A stretch of DNA of 64,000 nucleotides from Batillaria attramentaria. Taxonomy: Eukaryota > Mollusca > Gastropoda > Batillariidae. The stretch covers positions 308,501 to 372,500 of the forward strand of contig JACVVK020000198.1 in NCBI GenBank assembly GCA_018292915.2, in the 5' to 3' direction. Shown here piece by piece: positions 22,297 to 50,900 of this stretch. Within the stretch, counting starts at the first letter, position 1; each line of letters begins with the position of its first letter. Position numbers and translations under genes: made by a program. The notes below the pieces were generated by a model. That model had not been told where the DNA came from. It made no database searches and saw nothing but the letters and a program-made list of their open reading frames with translations.

Positions 22297-23428
22297 ATGA
22301 TTTATTTCCCTTTTTGGTGGGAAGATAAACGCTTGTGCTTGTTACTTTCAATTCATCATGATGAAGTTTCAAGATTGGATTGCACATTAAAGTTTCCAAA
22401 GCAGAAGGCTTTCAAAAATAAAGTTTTGTGTTCAGAAATGGCATTAGCTGGTTACTTTCAGTATGCGTTAGTAAATCGTATTTCATCAGTCACTGCGGAT
22501 TTTCGGCTTTTTTTTTTTTTTTTAGGTCTACAACACTACGTTGTGAACATTTCGGCGCCCACGTGTCTTAGAAAGGCTTCATTCCAATGAGAAACACAGA
22601 ACTGACGTAAAAGGTAAAAGTTTAACTCCATGGAGCACTTGTCATAATAATGCAAGTTTTGTGTGCGGAGGGGAGTAATTTAGTTATAAATAAAAAATAT
22701 CTGCTTCCAAATTAAACTGTGCACGTGTTTTCAGGACATGCAGTCATTTTGTCCTGCTGGAAGCAGAGATAATATTTAGGGAGGATGGAGAATTCGGGTG
22801 GTTTGGTAAGTGTTTACTTGAAATAATAGCAAATAGCTGTATAACCAATTCGAAACTTTAATACCGAATTTGGACAGTGTACTGATGTGTAAAAAATGTC
22901 CTTTCTTCGATATGGACGTGTTTTGTGGATCGTTCAGTGCACACGCTGTGCTCACAAAATCGCCCACCGACCACACAAACTGTCCACACAGCAGTCAGCA
23001 CCGCATTGTGTGCCGAGGGCAGGGAAAGAAAGGAAGCCTGAGACAAAACAAGGCCTTTCACAGGCATGCCAGTGCGGCTTGATTTGTAAGTAAACGGACA
23101 CTAGGTTCTCTTCTGCAATAGAAGTTTATGTTCGTTGTTGGTTAGCTGAGGCGTTTGGCATGGATTTGTGTCGTCATTTTTCAAATTCTGTACTGAGCAA
23201 CGGCCGTTTCTCCGGTCGAGTTTTGTAGCGGACTGTAGGCGATATGCACACGCCGTTTGGTTCATAAACACTCATGAGTTTCCTCGAAAGGAACGCTCAT
23301 TCATTCAAACTCACAACCCTGTCCCTTCGTGGAGTAATTTTGTCCATTTTTGGGGCAAACTATCGGTATTTTTGCTCGCCACCGGCACGAAATTTTCCGC
23401 CATGTTGTGACGTATTATCGCCACTGTG
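22297..23428. repeat. right arm of the large inverted repeat
   Basis: Inverse complement of 19727-20822. The outer end is at CCACTGTG (23421-23428). It differs from the left arm by single-base changes and small indels, including a poly-T run near 22508-22523. Confidence 0.9.
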
Positions 23429-25130
23429 GGTTTGTTACGATGTTGCTTTTCGCTTCAGCCCAGCTCGCACAGTCAGTAATTACCCACCAAGTACCCAGTT
23501 ACACACACGCAACCCGGCCAACTGAAAAACGATACGGTGTGGTGTTAGTCTGCACTTACACTAGGGCAACAATGGGATGTTCGTCAGCTGGTCAAGCAAT
23601 AAATAAATAACAACGGGCAGACAAAGCGAGCAGACAAAACGTGTCCTAGCTACCGCCCGCTACACTCTGCACTCTGACCCAACGCTGTAGCACAAGCTGC
23701 CATTGAAATAGGAGCAGCCAAGCAAAGCAGTTCATTGATATGTATGGCTGAACCCACGGTGAGTGAACAATCCAGTTTCAACCAGTTACGGCTGGTTCTT
23801 TGCCCGGGTAAGGTGTTAGGCTGAGGAGTATCCTACTTTGAAACACCAGGATTCACCTGGCGCGTGGTGAGTAGATTGTGTCTACTAAGTAGTGAATACA
23901 GAAACTGATATCAAGAAATATGATCCAAGTAACTTAAACCTGTCAGAGAAAGAAGAAAAAGAGCAGATGCGACTTTGCCTATGGTCAGCTCGTGTGTCGG
24001 TGCGTATCATCAGAAATAAAACTATATCTGATGTCAGGCACAAATTGCTCGGGGATATGTTAGTTGAGAAAGACGAAGGAAAAGACAGAAACAAAGAAAC
24101 ACAGTTTTGAAGAGAGACATAGTAAATAATTATTGACTAAAAAAAAACATTCTCTGACAGCTCAGTCGTCTTATTTTTTCATTAATTCTATATGCGGTAA
24201 AGGCCGCAGTATCAACCACGGTAGGATGCATACATTTTTGTGATTTTGCTTAACCATGTCTATAGATTACCTTTATTTAATTCCGAGTAACATTTTGACA
24301 TAATATTTATAGACAATCGATAGATGTTTTTTAAAAAGGAAACATAAAATAACCCACGTGTCAGTATTAAAATATCTGCGATTTACTTTATACGCAGGCT
24401 AATGCAGTTAGTACATCTGCTATTTACAACTACTTACATATTTTGTGTACGTTTTACCGTAATGCAGCAGTGTTAAATTTGTTCCAATACGATGTCCTTT
24501 CATTTCATTTGAAAAGACAATAACCAAAAAATCATAAGCTTCGTTTTTTGTTGTCGTTGGTTTGTTTTGGGTTTGTTTGTTTGTTTTTTGTAAAAATAAT
24601 ATTTCAAGTGTATTCGCAATTTTGGCAGAGGGAGAAGGTTAGGGGGAAGACACTGGCTTAAGATGGCCTTGCGACAAATTTAAACTCAAAACCATCGGAG
24701 CATCGATCACAATAAAACACCTCGTAAGTATAATGATCTAAAGAAAATTCCACAAATATTCCGAGAAATAAGATTCTAACATGGATGTACTGTGTCACTT
24801 GCGAGGCCATAATGGTGATAATATACGGCACGCCATATTTTTCGCTGGCGACAAGGTACACCACTGCCAAACATTTCGTATATTTTCAACAGCGGTTATT
24901 TTTCTGCCGTAATCACTGAACACCCCTTGAAATCTGAGTGAAATTGCGCCTCGTATTGGCCACAACAATATTGATAACGGCGGTGCATGGCACACACAGT
25001 CGCCTATGTTGATGGCTGTATATGTCCATGAAGAGACCAAAGGACCAGCTGTGCACACGTCGCCTAGGACAGCAAGCTGAGCGTGACGTACGCCACAAGC
25101 ATACCTTTTTAGCTACCTGCTGACAACCGC
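23429..25130. other. intergenic; no gene recognised
   Basis: AT-rich upstream flank of the plus-strand transporter. The short frame 23892-24110 has no family motif. A TTG/TTT-rich run lies near 24545-24590. Confidence 0.4.
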
Positions 25131-25133
25131 AGC

Positions 25134-25141
25134 TATAAAAG
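25134..25141 (+). promoter_or_regulatory. TATA box candidate of the plus-strand SLC22 gene
   Basis: TATAAAAG lies about 148 bp before the start codon at 25282. This would place transcription start near 25165 and a 5' leader of about 115 nt. No equivalent TATA element was seen upstream of the minus-strand paralogue. Confidence 0.5.
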
Positions 25142-25281
25142 CAACACACCGTGGTGGCACGAGGTACAATGTTTACATGACGCACAACCTTCGCACAGCG
25201 ACAAGTACTGCGGTATCATTTCGTGTGTGACAGATTTCTGTGCGTATTTCTGGGGGTTTGGAAGGTGCTGACCCTACAGAC

Positions 25282-41702
<16,421 letters not shown>

Positions 41703-41870
41703 ACTGACTGTGACGTCACCAGCCAATGTTAAAGGACGCACGTTTTTATTTTTGATTATGATTGTTCCCTCCGATCTGAGGGGTATGCAGGGCTATACCG
41801 TTCTTGTTGATTGTTATTGTATACATTGTATACAGACAATCGTATACTCTTATAGAGTACATCCGCAAAT

Positions 41871-41872
<2 letters not shown>

Positions 41873-41926
<54 letters not shown>
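41873..41926. repeat. (GT)n microsatellite
   Basis: About 26 units in the 3' region of the plus-strand transporter, within its likely 3' UTR. Confidence 0.9.
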
Positions 41927-41928
<2 letters not shown>

Positions 41929-42289
41929 GTGAGAGCATTTGGTATTATTTGCCATGAAAACATAGAAAACACTTTTTTCTATATCCGACATGTCCATTTC
42001 AACTGTATGTCATAACAAGATGGCCACCAGCCCATTAAGTTGTTTCCATTCAATGACCTGCTGTAGTCACAGTCGTAGTCGTTGTGTCATGTATGCAGCC
42101 CGCGCGCACACGAACGCAAGCTCTCTGACATCAAGCATGCTGACACAAAGAAAGTACTGGAAACCCTTTCCGTGTCTCTATGCACTCGCAAAACCCCAAA
42201 CACATGAGGTCGTGTGACCTCGCCTAGCTGGTTGACGTCACAAACTTTTTGGCATATGCGAGGTTCTACATGGGTGAATGAATTCTTGT

Positions 42290-42295
42290 AATAAA
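42290..42295 (+). terminator. candidate poly(A) signal of the plus-strand SLC22 gene
   Basis: AATAAA lies 588 bp after the stop codon at 41702. It is the first plus-strand AATAAA found after the stop. Confidence 0.4.
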
Positions 42296-42371
42296 GTCGT
42301 TCCCCTTTGACAGAGTTACTTCCCGCAGACCTGTCTGACAGACGATTGCTTACTGGTATCGGAGAAGAGAC

Positions 42372-42407
42372 CCTCTCTCTCTCTCTCTCTCCTTAGACGC
42401 GCGCACG

Positions 42408-42440
<33 letters not shown>

Positions 42441-42458
42441 GCACGCACGCACGCACAT
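42372..42458. repeat. (CT)n, GCGCAC and (CA)n compound microsatellite
   Basis: CT run, then alternating GCAC blocks, then CA and GCAC units. The minus-strand frames across it are artefacts. Confidence 0.88.
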
Positions 42459-43011
42459 TATGCTTCTGAGTGTGAGTCGGCGGCAAAACCGAAACCCACT
42501 GAAATTCCCGCTTTCCACATGTTGTAGAGATCGCGAAAAGATACTGCATTTCGTTGCAATATAATTTCTAGACCATCCCAGAACATGGTGGTGCAGTAAG
42601 GTCAGTAGATTAACCTCAGTAGAAACCTTGGAAAGATTTCGAACCTTCCGATAAGTTGAGGAATGTTCTAGATCTGACCTGTTCAGTACGTAAGCAGCCA
42701 TGCACAGCGTTGTGGGTGGTTCTTCTTTCATGAATTTGTTCTCCGCGCATATTCTGTTCATAAAGTATTGGAGTTGTATTTCTTACTTTACGTCAGAGCG
42801 CGTGCGTCTCTTCTTCGATGTTTGTGAGGCGTGTGGGTTGTGGAGGAAATGACTGTGCTTTGAGTACAAAGTTTCGAGTCAACTGACGATAACGGCTGCA
42901 GGGAATTTTTCTAATTTTTATATATATTTTTTATGGCACTCCAGACACATTATCTGTATATAGTAGGAGCGATTTTGAGATCTAAAATGGGTTCTCCAGC
43001 ACTTTCATGAG

Positions 43012-43606
43012 GTACGGGTTACGTCAAAAGTATAATAGCGACTACCTCCAAAATTCACCCTGTTTAGAGTCCGTATTTATGCTATCTATTTCCCAAAAAA
43101 AAAATGGAGTGATTTAAATAAATATTACGTCTCTAAACGCCAGAAAGCCAACTATTCTGAAAAGGGGGATAACTCGCAAATCATGTGTGCAATCCTACCT
43201 GGATCGGGCCCTCTATTCAAAAATCTTGATTCATTAAGAAACCCAAAATTTGAAATCGATCGGTTCAGTATTTTCGGAGATACAGGCATCTGAACTGGGT
43301 TCACATGCAATGTCAACTGAGGTACGGTTTACGTGAAAACTATAACAGTGACTATTTCCTACCAGTCAGCCTGTTCAGAATCCGTATTCATGCTATCTAC
43401 TGCCAAAAAATTGAGTGATTTAAATAAATATTACGCCTGTAAACGCCAAACAACCAACTTGTCTCGAAAGGGCGTTAACTCCCAAATCACTTAAGCAATC
43501 ATCACACGCTCGGTTGCTCTAATGTAACATTTTGATATATTCGGATACCCCAAATTTGAAGCCATTCGGTTGCGTATTTTCGAAGAAACAGGCCTGGACA
43601 CAATTC
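43012..43606. repeat. tandem duplication of about 300 bp
   Basis: Two diverged copies, 43012-43318 and 43319-43606. Shared blocks are GGTACGG(G/T)TTACGT, GAGTGATTTAAATAAATATT, CTATCTA, TTCGGAGATACAGGC / TTCGAAGAAACAGGC and CAAATTTGAA. Many substitutions suggest an old event. No open frame is conserved. Confidence 0.78.
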
Positions 43607-44030
43607 ACACACACACACACATACGCACAGACGGCACTCACTGAGGAGGAGAACCGCGTTCGGCGCACCATACATCGATGACGTACGTTTTCTTACGTCA
43701 TTGTCAGAGTTACACTTGCAAAATCGTCTCTGCGGGAGATCGGCAGTGACGTGCGTTTGTACCACAGATGCTTGCCTATGAACGTGGAAAATTTAGCCCG
43801 TCCTATGATGTTGTTTCCATTACTATGGAAACAACATAATAAGTAGTATTGACGTTCCAAATAAGCCTGTACTGTGATCTTGTTTTGCTACTGTTCTGAA
43901 TACGATAGAGAATAAACCAGTGTGCAAACATTTCTTTAAAATTATGTTCCCTGCATTTCTTTCAGATCTGTTGCATTTGATTTTAGTTTTTAAAAAAAAG
44001 AGAAGAATCCCGATGGTCACCTTATATACA

Positions 44031-44033
<3 letters not shown>

Positions 44034-44076
<43 letters not shown>
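44034..44076. repeat. (CT)n microsatellite
   Basis: About 21 units, followed by two copies of ATACCCGTTTTTATCACTAT. Confidence 0.88.
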
Positions 44077-44081
<5 letters not shown>

Positions 44082-44260
44082 CCCGTTTTTATCACTATAC
44101 CCGTTTTTATCACTATGCTTTTGTATTGTATTGATCATTTACCTGTGTGTGTGATTTCTTTGTAGTTTAGTTTTCCTAGTTTAGCAAGGACAAGATGGAA
44201 GACAGGTCGTTGTACCTATATATTTTTATCCTTGGAAAATAAAGTTTCGTTCGTTCGTTC

Positions 44261-45344
<1,084 letters not shown>

Positions 45345-45345
<1 letters not shown>

Positions 45346-45453
45346 GACATCTCTCTCTCTCTCTCTCTCTCAGGACAGTGTAAGAGAGGCCTTCCAGTGC
45401 CTAACAACTCTATCCTGAAATAAAGGTTTCATCATCATCATCATCATCATCAT

Positions 45454-45514
<61 letters not shown>

Positions 45515-45520
45515 TGTATA
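45345..45520. repeat. (CT)n, LINE-tail-like block, (CAT)n and (CA)n
   Basis: GGACAGTGTAAGAGAGGCCT .. CTATCCTGAAATAAAGGTTT separates the runs. The same type of block recurs at 52.21-52.28 kb. Confidence 0.82.
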
Positions 45521-45562
45521 GGTAACTGACTTTTTTTTTAATCATCCACCATAACAACAACT

Positions 45563-46463
45563 TCACTCGGCCGGTTGTTGCAAACTCTGTTCCAAGACTG
45601 CCATAAACACTTTTAGCACGGCATCTCGCTTGCCACGTCCGTTCGGATACGTGTGCAGCAGAGAGACGCACGCGCTCATCATGTGATTGACACGTGACGC
45701 TGTTGATGGTGGAGGATAGTCCAGCACGCTTGTGTCGTCTAGGTAGTATTCTCGCGGTCCTCTGAACGCTTGTTCACAGACCAGCTGCAAAATACAACCA
45801 CTCCGAAGTTATATATGCGATGATCTCCCACAGTAGAGGGTAGGCGGGTGGGTGTTTTGGGGTTTAACGTCCTTTTCCACCACATAGGGTGATATCAAAG
45901 ACGGGGCAACGATGAAAAAGCCAGCACAAATATTTGGCCCAAGCCGGGATCGAACTCACGATCCGAGCATTAGAAGTCCAACGCTCTACCATTCGACCAC
46001 CCCGGCTCCCTCCCACAGTAGAGGGACGGAGGGTGATTTGGGGCAAGGTTTTTTTTTTTCATACTTTTTTTAACCTCACTTGCATGCAGGATGCTACTGA
46101 CTTTTGTCTTTTAAATTTTGTTTTCTTTTTTTCCCTTTTTTGGGGGGAATGTGTCGAGCATCCTTTCTTCATTGGTTCTTTTTCCATTTCTGTGTTTCTT
46201 ACATGTTTAATTAGTCTGTGGTTCTTACTTGGACATTTTGATCATATTTATACTACTGATGTTCAAAACAATAAGGGTGATTTGGGGCAAGTAGAGCTAT
46301 TAGTCAAAAGTATAGAAAAAAATGCTTTCTTCGGGTATGAAAATCATTTATGTAACGTGGTGTAGATTTGAGATATGGTTGTTGAAAGATGCAGAAACTT
46401 TCAGAAGTTGTATTAGGTGTTTAAAACAGCGAAAACGAAACCAATATCAAAATCGCTTTGACT

Positions 46464-46526
<63 letters not shown>

Positions 46527-47926
46527 AGCCGGGATAGCCGAATGATAGAGCGTTGGACTCTCAATGCTCGGGTCGTGAGTTCGAATCGCGGCTGGGGCCA
46601 AATATTTGTGCTGGCCTTTTTCTCGTTGCCCCGTCTTTGATATCACCCTTACGTGGTGGAAAAGGACGATAAACTCGCAAACACCCCCCACCCAACACCC
46701 CCCCCCCCTCTCTCTCTCTGTCTCTCTCTCTCTCTCTCCCTCTCTCCCCTCAGCGCCATGATGAGATGTTCATATGTAGTTCAAGTATTTCAAGATTCAT
46801 GTTTCACCGTTGGAGTTTCCAATAAACGTGACTTGACATGACTTGCCTTCACTTGACTATAGGACTCGTCCCTACCTCTAGAAGTTGGCTTTCGTTGTAG
46901 TAACAGCGATGGGTGTGGAAGTCACACCGGGCATGGCACCTGTGTATTCGGGGGCAGTCACCATGCGTATAACACACGCCACCCGATCTCTCCGTTACCT
47001 CTGGGAAACGCCCCAGAAAAGTGTCATCAAGGTCAAGGATTCTAGCAGTGCCGTCCTCGCACAGACCGAACTGTTCTCCCTGAAAAGAATGTGCAGACAA
47101 TCATTCTATTACAGCTTCTTCTTTTGGAATTCGTAGGTTTGCTTTGCATTCTAGATTCATTGTTTAAAAATATAAGTTCAAAATCAGTTGGAAGAAAGTA
47201 TGAATTATCCAATTTCCAAGTTTTCGGTTTAAAGATGTAAACATCAGACCGTTCAAAAGTTGGGTTTTTTCTTTGTTTTGTTTATTTGGTTGGTTTTGTT
47301 TGTTTGGTTGGTTGGTTTTAGGATTTTTTGGGTTGTAGTTGTTTTATTTTGTTCTGATTTTTAATCAGAGTGCAGAAATCTATCATTTTCAAGCAAATTA
47401 AAAAAAAATTATATATATGTGAATCAATTAAAATTTGAAGCCTAAAAAGTTCAGTATCGTACAAGCTTCAAACAAACTTATATCAGATTTCAAAATTTCA
47501 AAACATACCAAACACTCACTTTGACGTCACACATGTGAAAGAGGTCAGGCATACCGCCGTCTAATCGTTTCACAAGCTGCAGTACGGCAAGTGCAGCCGA
47601 AGCTCGCGTGGACCAGCGGATTGGTGAAACCCACAGGAATTTCTGCTTGAATAATTCTACCGGGTCGATAACACCCGGTGGGCACGATTCCTAGCAACAA
47701 CCAGTCAATGATCATTTCAAAGTAACAAAGTGCAAGCTACATGGGGGCGGGGGTGGCGAAGGGGTACTAATTCTTTATGCAAGTGAGGCTATGTCATGGG
47801 AAGATAACTACTACACAGCAAATCACGACTGTAGCCTGATTACCGCCCCTCACAAACGTGGGTCAGGGTACCTCCGCTGCCAAGATCAGCGAATTCAGGG
47901 ATCTTATGGGGTTTGACCCCCCCCCC

Positions 47927-47977
<51 letters not shown>

Positions 47978-50900
47978 GAATGAGCACGTACTCACCGTGT
48001 TCACACGAATTTTTTTCTCTCTGGCAAATGCGATTGCAGTTTTGGTAAATTACCATGGTCTAATTGATGTTTGATGATCCTGATTACTATGATTCTCCTC
48101 GTCATTTTCTGCTGATTTCAACGATATGAATGTCATGCTGAAGTGGGATTAGGAGGGGTTTCTTTCCTGGACTTCAGTGTGTCAACAGCTGTGTGTGAAT
48201 ACAGGGACACGGTGTGTTCACGGTCGAGTAACAAAGCGCAAAGCATCGAGCAATGTGTGAATGGAAAAATACAAAATGTGAAACTGTGCATGGAAAAGCT
48301 GTCAGCAGAGTTTTCGCTGAGGAAGCAACGACAGGACTGTATCGAGAAAAGGGCATTTCAGTTGAAGCAGCCGGTGCGGTCAGTGACAGATTCATTCGTT
48401 ATATTCGATGACAAGTTGGATAAACTGGAGGGTTTTTCTCGACGCGACAACCTCCGCTTTTTTGGCATCCCAGAATCAGGCGAGGACTGTTACGATGCGT
48501 GTGCGGGCAAGGTGTTGGACATTTCGTCCGACACAGTCCCTGGGAAAGTATGGTGCGCTGCCGATATAGTCCGTGCTCACAGACTCGGCAAGCGTGTAAA
48601 CACAGATCGAAACAGCAAACCTCACCCTATGATTGCCAGGCTAGTGAGGCAAGCGGATTTGGGTGAATTGGCTCTCTGACCTAAAGAGAAAGTAGACGTG
48701 CATTACTCCAGTGAGGCCTGAGCGGAAAGGGGACATTCAAATTTGATTAAACTCCTGTCAGGTGCGTGCCCTTGAATGGTCTGTTCGTGGTAGTAATGTT
48801 TCTAGACTGAAGCATTGCATATGATGCCTGAGGCTAATAGGGAATAGATAGGCATTTTCAAGCCCTGTGTATTTGTGTTCTTCGGCCTGTATACCTGAAC
48901 ATAATACGGTCCGCAGGTACCGTACATCGCCGGAAACACCCGAAGATGACGAAACGCCTGGCCGAGCACGTATTCTTCTTGCTGAAACAAAAGCCCAGCT
49001 GAGCGCCAGATGGCGTTAGCACGGAGCGGGGTAAGGTCAGACAGCTGACCGACATCCTGATCCCACAAGATCCTCAGTGCCTCAGTCTGTGTCACGTTTG
49101 AGGTTGCAGCAATTTCCCAGAGGTAGTATTGGGCGAGTGAACCGATGTCTGTCATCAGTGTCGTTGCCTCCTGTGTTGTGGCGAATTTGTCCGGTATATG
49201 TAGGACAGCGCTGGTCACATTACTGGTTCTTACTTTCAGCACGGCAGGCACGGTGCGCCCGGGTTGGCATGCGTCACGACACGTGACCAGGATGACCTGC
49301 ACGTGCACATTCTTTTTTTTATTTTTTATTTTTTTATTTTTTTTATTTTTTATTTTTTTTTTTTCAATGGAGCACTGCTTTCATGATTATAGAAGTTGGT
49401 TGGTTGGTTGGTTGGTTGATCAAGGCGAGGCAACAAATGTCAGCACAAATATTTGGCTCCCAGCCGGAAATCGAACCTACGACCGGAGATTTGAGAGCCA
49501 AACCCTCTAACCACTTTATACAGGGGGGTGCGTATGGTTAGCACTAGGTCTCGCTGGCACTACGTATTGATAGTACTGCATATCGTTAGTACTACGTATC
49601 GATAGCACAACGTATCGTTAACATAACGTAACATTCGTACTACGTTTCGACAGCACAACGTATCGTAAGCACTGCGTACCGCTAGTACTTTATACCGATA
49701 GCACTGCGGTGGGTAGCACAACCGTATAGATACACCTGCATTACATTATGATAGCATTACGTGTTGGCAGACCGGCAATCTTTCAAATTACTTCAATTAA
49801 TATGTGTCTCAGTATCATAGACCTATGATTTTGCAGCACGAGTTAGTCTACGTTATAACAGCACTACGAGTCTGAATGCACGTAAAGAACAAAACTACAC
49901 GCATTGCTATCATGACCATTAATCTGTGCTGCAGGCTTCTCAGTTCCCGGGGGGGGGGGGGGCCGGGGTGGCCGAATGGTAGAGCGTTGGACTTCTAATG
50001 CTCGGGTCGTGAGTTCGTATCCCGGCTGGGGCCAAATATTTGTGCTGGTTTTTTCATCGTTGCCCAGTCCTTGATATCACCCGTATGTGGTGGGAAAAGG
50101 CCGTTAACCCCCCAAACACGCACCCCCACCCTCCTCAGTTCTGGGGAGCTGGGATAGCCGAATGGTAGATCGTTGGACTCTCAATGTTCGGGTCGTGAGT
50201 TTGAATCCCGGCTGAGGCCAAACATTTGTACTGGACATTTCCTCGTTGCCCCGTCTTTGATATCACCCTTACGTGGTGGAAAAAGACGTTAAACTCCCAA
50301 ACGCCCACCCACCCACTCCTCAGTTCTGTAGGTCTGTCGACACATTAAGTGCTACTAACGTTTTTATAGGAGTGGTCCCTCGTGCAGCCAGTGTAGCGAA
50401 TCAGACCGCGGTCACACAGTGGTGAACACATGTTGCCAGCCACCAGACCTTGACGGTTCATTTCACACTGAAAATGACACACAGCAAATGTGATTCCAGC
50501 ATGCCAGTTTAACCATAGGCTAATTCCGTTTACTTCTTTTAGTTTTACCTCTTCGTTCTGTTCATCCCCCCAGGCCAGAACTCAGCCTGGAAACTTCAAC
50601 TCAAAAGTGAGGTGCACTGCGTGCCGCGCAAAGGGGAGAGCACGTGATTCTTCGCCGGGCTAAGTGCTGAACTGATACCGAAGACAATTTTGCCTTCTTG
50701 TAGGTGACATACTACAGTTGTTTGAATTGAATGAAAATGAAGTGAACGAAATTGAAAATGTATTTAAAATTTGATCACCAAAACCGCGAACAGAAGAATA
50801 ATACTGCAGATCTTTCGACATCATCGACAACAGCGTCCGGACAGTTGTTGGTTGATTTGTTTCCCCGAAGCAAAGACTAAATTCGACAGACCTAGATTAG

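Noticed and set aside
25240..25281. Upstream in-frame start for the plus-strand transporter
   Set aside because: The codon at 25240 is GTG; the first ATG in frame is 25282, which also aligns with the start of the paralogue.
42393..42761. 122-codon minus-strand frame
   Set aside because: Its C-terminal third is microsatellite and the rest shows no family motif or splice signals.
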